DNA of 16,077 nucleotides from Candidatus Cloacimonadota bacterium. Lineage in GTDB: Bacteria > Cloacimonadota > Cloacimonadia > Cloacimonadales > Cloacimonadaceae. Below, piece by piece: positions 1-6,618 of the stretch. A program made the position numbers and the translations under genes. The first letter of the stretch is position 1. Every line of letters starts with the position of its first letter. Location of the stretch: contig JALOBT010000049.1 of the NCBI GenBank assembly GCA_023228125.1, positions 1-16,077 of the forward strand, written 5' to 3'. The notes under the pieces are model-generated. The model saw nothing but the letters and a program-made list of their open reading frames with translations, was not told the origin of the DNA and ran no database searches.

Positions 1-82
1 ACTAATGCAGCAGCAGGTGGTTTGGAAAGTTCTCCTGTAAGACCTTCCCGAGGAGCCAAATCCTCATGTCCTTGATAGTTAC

Positions 83-106
83 GAAATTGAATTAACATTC
101 AATTTC
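83..106. repeat. Short perfect palindrome
   Basis: GAAATTGAAT and ATTCAATTTC form perfect 10-bp arms around the loop TAAC. It is AT-rich and lacks a following T-tract on the plus strand, so it is not a typical terminator. It is the first of the series of inverted repeats in this region. Confidence 0.6.
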
Positions 107-118
107 TCCTGACACACT

Positions 119-180
119 GGAGTTCAAAGTGCCTAAGATAACTAACTATTTACCATAAGCTTAGCGGCACTTTGGACTTC
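119..180. repeat. Inverted repeat with GGAGTTCAAA / TTTGGACTTC arms
   Basis: The 15-base arms at 119-133 and 166-180 pair along their whole length if two G-T wobbles are allowed. An extra TAAG/CTTA stem (134-137 with 160-163) extends the pairing inward. The half-site is shared with the elements at 618-691 and 735-797. Confidence 0.65.
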
Positions 181-254
181 AAGCGACAAAGAGAGCCTTT
201 TTCATCCCCCGGATAAACCAGCATTCTTGGGTCCTCCTTGCTCATTTCAGCCAC

Positions 255-331
255 TTGATCATATCTTTATCTACCCTTAATCAAGCGTTAACTCTTAACG
301 CTTGATTAAGGGTAGATAAAGACATGATCGA
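255..331. repeat. Long near-perfect palindrome (28-bp perfect arms)
   Basis: Arms 264-291 and 295-322 are exact reverse complements, separated only by CTC. After one mismatched pair (263/323) the pairing continues through 257-262/324-329, then a wobble and one more pair. The total is about 37 bp per arm. No T-tract follows on either strand, which argues against a simple intrinsic terminator. Perfect palindromes this long are normally unstable in replicating DNA, so it is probably young or maintained. A miniature transposable element or a cruciform/hairpin site is possible. Confidence 0.85.
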
Positions 332-475
332 CGCCTTGGAAAGAGGGAGAAGGGATCAAATACATAGGATTTGCTATTTAACGACTATTTAACGACACTA
401 TCTAACGCCACAGGAACATTCACTTTTGCTTCGATATCATCTCTAAATAAGACCCAGACAATATGGATGCCATTA

Positions 476-542
476 AAGCTTTGGAGTACATCTGAAGCTT
501 TTTTCGTCTATATCAGAGCCAACAGCGAGAGCTTCAAAGCTT
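476..542. repeat. Inverted repeat, AAGCTTTGGAG / CTTCAAAGCTT
   Basis: Arms 476-486 and 532-542 pair over 11 positions with one G-T wobble. Its core resembles the TTTGGACT half-site of the neighbouring elements. The middle is not obviously structured. Confidence 0.4.
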
Positions 543-617
543 GGCTCGGGAGTTTCGGATTGGTGGTAAATTGGACTTCATATAAAACAAGCCACTGCTC
601 CTGCTGTTTGATTCCTT

Positions 618-691
618 CCGTATGGAGTTCAAAGAGCCTTTCCTGGTTTTGAAATATCCAATTATTTTGGGGCTCTTTGGACTTCATATGG
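618..691. repeat. Inverted repeat with 21-bp arms, all mismatches wobble
   Basis: Arms 618-638 and 671-691 pair at all 21 positions, with three G-T wobbles and no true mismatch when read on the plus strand. The inner part carries GGAGTTCAAA and its counterpart TTTGGACTTC. A partial orphan half-site (TTGGACTTCATAT) lies at 571-583. Confidence 0.7.
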
Positions 692-734
692 AACTGCAGT
701 GCTGTTTGATTCCAAGCCAATGCTCCTGCTGTTT

Positions 735-797
735 GAAGTCCAAACCGGCAGTATAATTAACTGTAAATGCATAGTTTATCAAGCCGGTTTGAACTCC
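735..797. repeat. Inverted repeat with reversed half-site order
   Basis: Arms 735-749 (GAAGTCCAAACCGGC) and 783-797 match over 15 positions except for two that are wobble-compatible only on the minus strand. This is the mirror of the arrangement at 119-180 and 618-691. The element therefore appears to sit in the opposite orientation. Confidence 0.6.
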
Positions 798-917
798 AAG
801 ACTCACAGCTTTTGTGTAAACGACACAGGAACATTCACTGTTTTGCATGATAAACTATCCAAAGGCGCCATGTCAATTCTAAGCAATGGATTGCAGGAAG
901 GATGCCTCGCCCACTTT

Positions 918-1922
918 TTAGAATATTGAATCAGCTAAGTTATTGGAATATAATCGAAACTTGCTGAACAGTCTCCGAGGCCGGAACAGTCTGGCTACAG
1001 GGCGCAGAAGCAATTGCTCCAGGCTCAAAGCGTTCACGTTTTCCAGGGAGATTCTTTGCCAGAGCGCGTGTTGCTGGCGATTGTCACAGATGCGGAAACG
1101 CAGCCCCAGAGCGGCCTTTAGCTCCAGATCTCGGCAAAGCTGGGGAATCAAGTCCAATCTGCACTCCCGCCCATAAGGGAAGGCAAAGAACGGAGCTGGC
1201 TGCCGGATGTAATCTGCGAGATGCGCCCCATTTTGTTTGAGCTCAATCAGCATTTGGGGATAGGAAAGGCGGCTGAAATCGGCATGGCTCTGGCTGTGCA
1301 GGGCAAATTCCGCTCCGCTATCCTCTAAATCCCGCATCTGCGCTTTGCTTAAGAAGGGCTGTGTGCGTTTGAGATATTCATTTTGAGTTTCGGGGCAGAA
1401 GAGCTCCCAGAGCAGATCCATCAAGGCATCCTTTTTGCTATCTGTCACGCTGAACAGCCTTTGCCCCAAGGCACCTTCTTCACCGATCTGGAAGCGGGGA
1501 CCCAGCTTTGTTAGAGCTGCTTCCAATTGCTCTTCACTGCAGTGCCTCTTGATCTGGATGAGTTTATGATTCCAGGCCAAAGCACGATTATCCAGGCATT
1601 TACCGATCATAAACAGGGTGAGCGGGATGCCGAGTTTCTGTGCAATAGGCAGCACTATCTGGTGATTGGAGGCCAGGCCGTCATCGCTGGTCAGGCTGAT
1701 GCTGAGCTCTCTGCTTGATTCCGCTTTTTGATAGGCCTCATTCAGAGAACAAAAGCGAAAACCCAGATTCTGAAAGCCCTGCACTACCCGCAGCAGTTCA
1801 TCGCTTTCTATTGCGTCCGGATAAAATCCCGCTGTAGCCTCGCCCACCTGATGATAGTAAAGCACCAAATGCGAGCCCCTCAGCGGGAAAAGGCTCAAGC
1901 TCTTAAAAGGCACCATCACCAT
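918..1922 (-). CDS. Polysaccharide deacetylase (CE4/NodB-like)
   Basis: Probable carbohydrate esterase 4 family enzyme, which removes acetyl groups from polymeric N-acetyl sugars using a metal ion. The 334-residue protein shows family motif 1 as TSDDG (residues 78-82, normally TFDDG, with both Asp kept), the metal-binding H-x3-H as HSQSH (209-213), and a FPYG (248-251) resembling motif 3. A segment of about 100 residues between motifs 1 and 2 is longer than in minimal NodB domains. I see no signal peptide or membrane segment, so it may act in the cytoplasm or on a lipid-linked intermediate. Its start lies inside the end of the upstream acyltransferase gene (20-bp overlap), which suggests translational coupling; an alternative ATG lies two codons in. 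A weak purine-rich AAGGTGG precedes the start. The family call is fairly firm; the substrate is unknown. Confidence 0.8.
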   Translation of the reverse strand: MVMVPFKSLSLFPLRGSHLVLYYHQVGEATAGFYPDAIESDELLRVVQGFQNLGFRFCSLNEAYQKAESSRELSISLTSDDGLASNHQIVLPIAQKLGIPLTLFMIGKCLDNRALAWNHKLIQIKRHCSEEQLEAALTKLGPRFQIGEEGALGQRLFSVTDSKKDALMDLLWELFCPETQNEYLKRTQPFLSKAQMRDLEDSGAEFALHSQSHADFSRLSYPQMLIELKQNGAHLADYIRQPAPFFAFPYGRECRLDLIPQLCRDLELKAALGLRFRICDNRQQHALWQRISLENVNALSLEQLLLRPVARLFRPRRLFSKFRLYSNNLADSIF

Positions 1923-2994
1923 CCTGCACCACCTTCCCAGGCTCCAGACCTGCCAAAGCAGCAGAGATCAGCACCGGCATCTGGTAGGACTTGGTAAAAA
2001 GACAGGGAAAGTGCTGCTCTTGCATCAGGGCATTAAAGCCTGGATGCTGGCTGTAGATCGCCTGAATCTCATTGTGCAAGACCAGCTTGCCCAGAAAGCT
2101 CATAAACTGCTCCTCATAGCCACTGTTCAGATAGAAATAGGGTAGCTTCAGGATTTTATCGGTGATCACGAGGCTCAGATAGCCCATCATCTCGCCTTCA
2201 TGCAGCAATTTCAGATTGAAGGTCTGCTGAGAATAGCCCAGATTGCCAAAGTAGGTCTTGCGCACTGTTTGCGCCCCTTTCAGGCGAGGGGAATGGATCA
2301 GGTTATTGCACCGCCACTCAAAAGACTCGCGGCTGTGAATGGCAAAATCCTGCGGCCAATATTCTTGCAGGAAGGCCAGGGCTTCAGAATCCAGCTTACT
2401 CAGATATTCGATCTTAATCTGGCAGGGCTCCCGTCTCTTCAGCCAAAGGCTCAATTTGAGTTTATACAAGGCGCCCAAGCTGGCTTGCCCCAGAGGTAAC
2501 ACCGCTTTCACCACAGGTTTCAGATAGCCAAAATCCTGCAGGATAGAGGCATTGAGATTGCACAGATAAAAGCTGCGCGCCCGCTCGCTGTATTTACTCA
2601 TCCCATGGTATTTCAGCGCTCTACCCAAAGAGATGGGGGTGCCGGAATTGCCTGCAAAATGCTCGTTACATGCCCGCGCCATCCGAAGCTGTTCATCGCC
2701 CAGACCAGTGCCTCTATGGCTGGGATGCACCCATTGGCTGGTGATCCAATTGATCTTTTGCCGCTGCCCCTGTAGCCAAACATAATCCTGAACCAGGCCC
2801 AAATAAGCGATGAGCCCCTCTTCCGATCTTGTAAAAAGCCATAAGACATCATCCTCATCGGCAGAGGGGTTGGCCAGATATTGCTGCAATCTGATCCGTC
2901 CAAAAGGCAGTGCCGGATCTTTCCAGAAACCGGGATCGCAGCTTAGCTCACGCAGCTCGCTCTTGGTGAATGATTCGATGCGGTAAGTTTTCAT
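1903..2994 (-). CDS. GNAT-family acyltransferase
   Basis: Predicted Gcn5-related N-acyltransferase of 363 residues. The N-terminal half carries the acetyl-CoA pyrophosphate-binding signature H-R-G-T-G-L-G (residues 93-99) after a beta strand ending WVHPS, which is the classical motif A arrangement. The C-terminal half (about 190-350) is not recognised but could be a second, degenerate GNAT fold, as in double-GNAT or FemAB-like proteins. No signal peptide or transmembrane segment is visible. The start ATG has AGAGGA a few bases upstream. The gene overlaps the deacetylase by 20 bp, so the two are almost certainly co-transcribed. An acyltransferase paired with a sugar deacetylase suggests remodelling of an amino sugar in a surface glycan, but that role is inference. 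Confidence 0.7.
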   Translation of the reverse strand: MKTYRIESFTKSELRELSCDPGFWKDPALPFGRIRLQQYLANPSADEDDVLWLFTRSEEGLIAYLGLVQDYVWLQGQRQKINWITSQWVHPSHRGTGLGDEQLRMARACNEHFAGNSGTPISLGRALKYHGMSKYSERARSFYLCNLNASILQDFGYLKPVVKAVLPLGQASLGALYKLKLSLWLKRREPCQIKIEYLSKLDSEALAFLQEYWPQDFAIHSRESFEWRCNNLIHSPRLKGAQTVRKTYFGNLGYSQQTFNLKLLHEGEMMGYLSLVITDKILKLPYFYLNSGYEEQFMSFLGKLVLHNEIQAIYSQHPGFNALMQEQHFPCLFTKSYQMPVLISAALAGLEPGKVVQDGDGAF

Positions 2995-3045
2995 CTCTGT
3001 TCCTCTTTAGTGGATGCTATAGGGCTTTTGATCAGACTGAATATT

Positions 3046-3073
3046 AGATTAAATACAGCAGGGCTTTTGTCAA
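3046..3073 (-). promoter_or_regulatory. Candidate promoter for the GNAT/deacetylase pair
   Basis: On the minus strand, TTGACA (3068-3073) is followed 16 bp later by TAATCT (3046-3051), about 50 bp upstream of the start codon. The -35 is perfect; the -10 matches TATAAT only at its ends. The 14-mer CTTGACAAAAGCCC containing this -35 is also found upstream of leuS. Confidence 0.35.
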
Positions 3074-3114
3074 GAAGATTCTCGGATTTGATGTGTCTCG
3101 CGTCAACATGGGGT

Positions 3115-3178
3115 GGAGAGGGTTGAGAGGGTTGAGAGGGTTGAGAGGGTTTAGAGGGTTGAGAGGGTTGAGAGGGTT
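3115..3178 (+). repeat. 9-bp tandem repeat GAGGGTTGA, copy 1
   Basis: About seven units of GAGGGTTGA, with one GAGGGTTTA variant and a final GAGGGTTCA. The array runs straight into the conserved leader CATGCCACATCGCAGC. The same array with fewer units occupies the same place in copy 2 (6511-6551). Confidence 0.85.
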
Positions 3179-3248
3179 CATGCCACATCGCAGCGTGTTA
3201 TGAAAGAGGCTTGGCACCAGGAATCCAAACACCAAACACCATAAAGAA

Positions 3249-3435
3249 TGCCGTAGGCATGCCATTTCAGATAGACTCCGAACAACCACATACCCTAAAG
3301 AATGCTGTAGGCATGCCATTTCAGATAGACTACCGCAGCCACACAAGGGCTTGAGTCCCAGGAGGACGGCATTTCAGATAGAATCCCAATAACCATATAC
3401 TCTAACGAATGCCGTAGGCATGATATTTCAGATAG
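3249..3435 (+). repeat. Mini-hairpin array, copy 1 (4 units)
   Basis: The tail ATTTCAGATAG ends four units at 3274, 3328, 3381 and 3435, spaced 53-54 bp. Each tail is preceded by a 13-nt hairpin: ATGCC-GTA-GGCAT (first and last units), ATGCT-GTA-GGCAT (second), or GTCCCAGGAGGAC (third). The linkers (ACTCCGAACAACCACATA and similar) are also conserved, so these are not CRISPR spacers. Confidence 0.8.
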
Positions 3436-3464
3436 CCGGTAGGACGAAAGGCGAATGCCAATAG

Positions 3465-3484
3465 CCCAGCAGGTGACTGCTGGG
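3465..3484 (+). repeat. Perfect 8-bp hairpin with GTGA loop
   Basis: CCCAGCAG-GTGA-CTGCTGGG is a perfect stem closed by a GNRA-type tetraloop. Its right arm overlaps the first bases of the conserved core. The left arm is absent from copy 2, where a hairpin unit joins directly to CTGGGG, so this point marks a junction between modules. Confidence 0.6.
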
Positions 3485-3700
3485 GCGGCTGGCAGATGCA
3501 TTCCCGAGTCCGGAGCGTAGCGCAGGACGACACTTCAATAGAGAATCCGCCATGATAAGTGGTATATTGGTTCATATAGCTGCGGGTGCCTGGCCTTCAA
3601 AAGGCCAGGAAAAAGTCTTGATCCAGGTGGCAGCCTCGTAGCGTGGGGGTTAAAAACCCACCACCTTTCGTCTTTCAAGGAGATGAGGTTTTAGCGTTTT
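3480..3700 (+). repeat. Conserved non-coding core, copy 1
   Basis: This stretch matches 7131-7354 almost base for base: I see two substitutions and one 3-base length difference. It contains two hairpins, CCTGGCC-TTCAAAA-GGCCAGG with loop at 3596-3602 (3589-3609), and a GTAG-headed stem (3638-3664: GTGG plus GGGTT pairing with AACCC and CCAC around a bulged A). The conservation without an open frame suggests either a recent duplication or a functional RNA/DNA element. Confidence 0.75.
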
Positions 3701-3895
3701 ATCGTTTTATCGTTTTAGCGTTTTAACGTTTTAGCGTTTTAGCGTTTTAACGTTTTAACGTCTAACGTCTAACGTTTTAGCGTTTTAACTTTTTAGCGTT
3801 TTAGCGTTGTATCGTTTTATCGTTTTACCGTTTTAACGTTTACCGTCTAACGTCTAACGTCTAACGTTTTAACGTCTAACGTCTAACGTTTTACC
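3686..3895 (+). repeat. Low-complexity CGTTTTAN / CGTCTAA tract, copy 1
   Basis: About 210 bp made of the 8-mer CGTTTTA(A/G/T/C) mixed with the 7-mer CGTCTAA. It ends exactly where the GTAG hairpin begins. Similar tracts are at 7342-7449 and 15090-15175, and each ends at a GTAG hairpin. Confidence 0.85.
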
Positions 3896-3922
3896 GTAGC
3901 TCAGGACGCCGTTCCTGCAGAA
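3894..3922 (+). repeat. GTAG-headed REP-like hairpin (type A)
   Basis: CCGTAGC is followed by a stem CAGGA/TCCTG with a short loop. Over 29 bases it differs at only two positions from the minus-strand sequence of the two repeats inside leuS (12949-13014). The GTAG at the hairpin foot is the known signature of RAYT-associated REPs. Confidence 0.65.
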
Positions 3923-4046
3923 CACTTATTTATTGGGAATATTTAGAAAGCCGCTTATTTTATCGCTTCTCTGTTTTGCTGAAATACAAGAGCAAATAAA
4001 GTGGACAAATTTCCACACTAAATCTCAGGTTTTACCAAATAAATAC

Positions 4047-4052
4047 TTGACA
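4047..4052 (+). promoter_or_regulatory. Possible -35 box upstream of the secreted protein gene
   Basis: A perfect TTGACA lies about 150 bp upstream of the start codon. No convincing -10 sits at 16-18 bp; the nearest AT-rich hexamers (TAAGAA, TAACAT) are at 13 and 22 bp. The promoter assignment is therefore weak. Confidence 0.25.
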
Positions 4053-4200
4053 AGATACATCAGTGTAAGAAGAGTAACATTGATTTGTGGATGGTGAGCT
4101 TGTGTGAGAACATTGTAGAGTCCTCTGACAAGGCTTGAAAACGATAATCAACACTAATTATAGCATAAATAAGGATAGGCCATAAAGGACAGGAGGAATT

Positions 4201-6408
4201 ATGAGAATTGCAAAATCGGTTCTCGCCCTTGGTTTGGTTTTAATGACCGGAGTAGTTTTTGCCCAGGTTAACAATGACTACCGGACGGCTCGGTCTGGAG
4301 AATGGACGACGCTTGTAACTTGGGAAAGGTACAATGGATCAGCTTGGGTGACTCCAACAGAGTCTACACCCACCAGTACTGCAAATGTGATTACCATCAG
4401 AAAAGATCATGCGATTACAGTGAGCTCGAAGCTCAGTATAGATCAGACTATTGTTGAGAGCGAAGGATCGATCGAAGTAACTGCTGGGACATTAACCATC
4501 GGTGGAAGCGCAGCAGACCCTGATATGACCTGTTCTGGCAAACTCAAAGTATCTGGAACCGGTATCATTTCCGCTACCGCCACTGGGCTAATCATGGAAA
4601 ACGGCAGTGAATATGAGCATGCCAGAGACAGTGGAAGCTATCCGCTGGCTACCTGGAAAGACGGCTCTACTCTTTTAATCACAGGTTTGACCGCCACCAA
4701 CCCCGGAAATAGTAATCAGGATTTTTATAACCTAAGCTGGAACTGCGCCGGCCAGACCGCAGACATCAATACCACTTCGGCCAATTACCGGACAATTAAC
4801 GGAACCTGTGAGGTAATCTCCACCGGTTCCTCTGCCTGGCAGTGGACGGAAACTTCTACAGGCACCAAGACTTTTGGAAGCTATAAGCAAAGCGGTGGCA
4901 CTGTAAATATGAGCGGTGGCACTGGGAGCATAGAGGTTTACCTGAATGGTGATTTTGTGATGAGCGATGGGACGCTCACCTTAAGCGAAGCTGCATCGGC
5001 TGAAGAATGCGGATGGAACTTCCAAAAACTTGGCACTCAATCTTTTAACAAAAGCAACGGAACGATCTCCAAAACTATTTACTTCAATGTATTTAATGGA
5101 ACAACGCTGGACATTGTAGATGGGCCAATTACCGGAGCAGGAAATTTTACCCTGAATGCGAGTGCCAGTTTGATCATTCGGGATGCCTATGGTATCACCA
5201 CCAGCGATCCATCAGAAACAGCAGGAGCAGTTCAGGTAAGCGGGAGTCGTAGTTTCAGAGAAGGAGCTAACTATATCTATCAAGGCGGTGCGGCACAAGT
5301 TACTGGAAACGCTATACCTGATTTTGTGTCTAATCTTACGATAGACAATGCGTCGGGGCTAAGTTTCAGCAAGAAAGTAGAGGTGAGCAGTGTGTTTACT
5401 CAGAGCAATGGAGAAATAAGTGGAGAGATCCTTCCCGAAATTCAGGGTTATTCATCCCCTGATTACAAGCGCCTGAAGATTTACGAAAACGGGCCTCCGA
5501 TCAAAAAGTTTTCTGCTTCTACGGAAACTGTTGGCAGCTCATCCAACAAGGTCGATAGAAAGTGGACTCTCAAGGGAACCTTTAACAGCACTAAATCCGT
5601 GACATTCTATTGGGATGCCACCGAAGATGTGCATTTCAATTGGGAATACCTTATACCTGCAGTTTATATTGGCAGTACCAAATACACGCCTACTGCATAC
5701 GACATTTCATCAGAGCCCCGGTGGGTAAGCGTAACCCTTAACTCTTTTGTCACAACAGGCACCACCTATACCATCAAAGGCGTGGACGACGGCACCCTAG
5801 CCGTGGAGCTTTCTTCCTTCACCGCAGCCTCAAGCTCCTACAATAATGTCATATTGCAGTGGGTAACCCAATCTGAAACCAATGCCAGCGGATTCCGGAT
5901 TTATCGCCATAGAGCAGATATGCTGAATTCCGCCCAGATGCTGAGTGCCTTTATCCCGGCCACGAATACCACCCAGATGAAGGTTTATCTATTTACCGAT
6001 GAGCAGATACAGGAAGAAGGCCTCTATTACTACTGGCTGGAGAATCTGGATTTTAATGGCGAAAGTGAATTTCACGGCCCCATCCACATCAACGTAGCTT
6101 TTGCTATTCCTCCCCCCCCCACAGATCCTCTGGTTCAAGGGATCAATAGCGCTTATCCCAATCCCTTTACCTCCCCCATCAATATCGATTGCTGCATGGT
6201 GAAGGATGGACAGGCCACCGTGCAAATCTTTAATATCCGGGGGCAGCTCATAAAAACTCTGTTCAGCGGAGCCAAAGGAAAAGGTATTTTCCGGCTGCAA
6301 TGGGATGGCACCGATCAGCTCCATCACAGACAGCCCATTGGCATTTATCTGATCCGCATGGATAGTGATAACGGGAAACACCTGCGCAGAATAACGCTTT
6401 CCAATTAA
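4201..6408 (+). CDS. Secreted beta-rich protein with FlgD-like/Por C-terminal sorting domain
   Basis: A 735-residue exported protein. It has a classical signal peptide (MRIAKSVLALGLVLMTGVVFAQ, cleavage after about residue 21) and a perfect AGGAGG four bases before the ATG. Residues about 25-450 are rich in Ser/Thr/Gly/Asn with repeated short strands (TAGTLTIGG, SGGTVNMSGG), consistent with a parallel beta-helix like those in Bacteroidetes/Cloacimonadota surface proteins. Residues about 533-630 form a fibronectin-like module (VELSSF, WVTQSET, FHGP) shared with the protein at 8094. Residues 651-735 start with AYPNPF and match FlgD-like/type IX sorting domains, which direct export through the outer membrane and attachment to the surface. 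A run of nine C (6112-6120) just before this domain could change frame by slippage. The gene sits between two copies of a composite repeat. Function beyond surface location or secretion is unknown. Confidence 0.8.
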   Translation: MRIAKSVLALGLVLMTGVVFAQVNNDYRTARSGEWTTLVTWERYNGSAWVTPTESTPTSTANVITIRKDHAITVSSKLSIDQTIVESEGSIEVTAGTLTIGGSAADPDMTCSGKLKVSGTGIISATATGLIMENGSEYEHARDSGSYPLATWKDGSTLLITGLTATNPGNSNQDFYNLSWNCAGQTADINTTSANYRTINGTCEVISTGSSAWQWTETSTGTKTFGSYKQSGGTVNMSGGTGSIEVYLNGDFVMSDGTLTLSEAASAEECGWNFQKLGTQSFNKSNGTISKTIYFNVFNGTTLDIVDGPITGAGNFTLNASASLIIRDAYGITTSDPSETAGAVQVSGSRSFREGANYIYQGGAAQVTGNAIPDFVSNLTIDNASGLSFSKKVEVSSVFTQSNGEISGEILPEIQGYSSPDYKRLKIYENGPPIKKFSASTETVGSSSNKVDRKWTLKGTFNSTKSVTFYWDATEDVHFNWEYLIPAVYIGSTKYTPTAYDISSEPRWVSVTLNSFVTTGTTYTIKGVDDGTLAVELSSFTAASSSYNNVILQWVTQSETNASGFRIYRHRADMLNSAQMLSAFIPATNTTQMKVYLFTDEQIQEEGLYYYWLENLDFNGESEFHGPIHINVAFAIPPPPTDPLVQGINSAYPNPFTSPINIDCCMVKDGQATVQIFNIRGQLIKTLFSGAKGKGIFRLQWDGTDQLHHRQPIGIYLIRMDSDNGKHLRRITLSN

Positions 6409-6434
6409 ACATAATAGCATCCGATCACATAGTT

Positions 6435-6460
6435 AAGGCGGGACATATTCCCGCCTTTTT
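6435..6460 (+). terminator. Intrinsic terminator of the 4201-6408 gene
   Basis: AAGGCGGGA and TCCCGCCTT form a 9-bp GC-rich stem with loop CATAT, followed by TTT. It lies 27 bp after the stop codon. Confidence 0.85.
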
Positions 6461-6467
6461 GGGTTTA

Positions 6468-6497
6468 TCGTAGCGCAGAACGGCGTTTTTGCAGAAC
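6468..6497 (+). repeat. GTAG-headed REP-like hairpin (type A, diverged)
   Basis: CGTAGC is followed by GCAGAA-CGGCGT-TTTTGC. Against the leuS copies (GCAGGA...TCCTGC), one stem pair has changed G-C to A-T on both sides and one has become a G-T wobble, so the stem is preserved. It lies directly after the terminator. Confidence 0.6.
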
Positions 6498-6510
6498 GGC
6501 TATCTTTTTT

Positions 6511-6551
6511 GTTGAGAGGGTTGAGAGGGTTTAGAGGGTTTAGAGGGTTCA
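6511..6551 (+). repeat. 9-bp tandem repeat GAGGGTTGA, copy 2
   Basis: About four units, two of them the GAGGGTTTA variant, ending in GAGGGTTCA before the same leader as in copy 1. The unit number differs between the two loci, as expected for slippage. Confidence 0.8.
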
Positions 6552-6618
6552 TGCCACATCGCAGCGTGTTATGAAAGAGGCTTGGCACCAGGAATCCAAA
6601 CACCAAACACCCTAAAGA

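Larger units (their letters stand above)
409..839 (+). repeat. Direct repeat pair CACAGGAACATTCACT
   Basis: The 16-mer occurs at 409-424 and 824-839. Context is shared on both sides: AACG just before it, and TTTTGC after it with a two-base length difference. The copies are 415 bp apart and enclose three of the inverted repeats (476-542, 618-691, 735-797). They could bound a mobile or duplicated segment. Confidence 0.6.
1..917. other. Gene-free region rich in inverted repeats
   Basis: I find no convincing gene here. The open frames at 371-652 and 699-929 lack a good Shine-Dalgarno, resemble no family I know, and their translations follow the DNA repeats. What the stretch holds is at least six inverted repeats (83-106, 119-180, 255-331, 476-542, 618-691, 735-797). 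Four of them carry the same half-site, GRAGTYCAAA, or a variant. There is also a 16-bp direct repeat (409-424 and 824-839) and three copies of a TGCTGTTTGA-containing segment near 601, 700 and 726. It lies downstream of the deacetylase gene. It could be a remnant mobile element, a structured RNA or a recombination array; I cannot decide which. Confidence 0.6.
3115..3922 (+). repeat. Composite repeat element, copy 1
   Basis: A non-coding composite built of ordered modules: GAGGGTTGA tandem repeats (3115-3178), a fixed leader (about 3180-3245), four 54-bp hairpin units (3249-3435), a GTGA-loop hairpin (3465-3484), a core of about 220 bp (3480-3700), a CGTTTTAN tract (3686-3895) and a GTAG-headed hairpin (3894-3922). 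The same order recurs at 6511-7474. The frame at 3044-3346 on the minus strand is an artefact of repeat lengths divisible by three. The region runs from the GNAT promoter almost to the start of the next gene. Confidence 0.8.

Noticed and set aside
735..797. Integron attC site
   Set aside because: Size and imperfect inverted repeat fit loosely, but the GTTRRRY/RYYYAAC core sites are not present and no integrase or cassette array is seen.
371..929. Two small plus-strand frames (371-652, 699-929) as genes
   Set aside because: They are made of the repeated DNA segments, lack a ribosome binding site and show no family resemblance.
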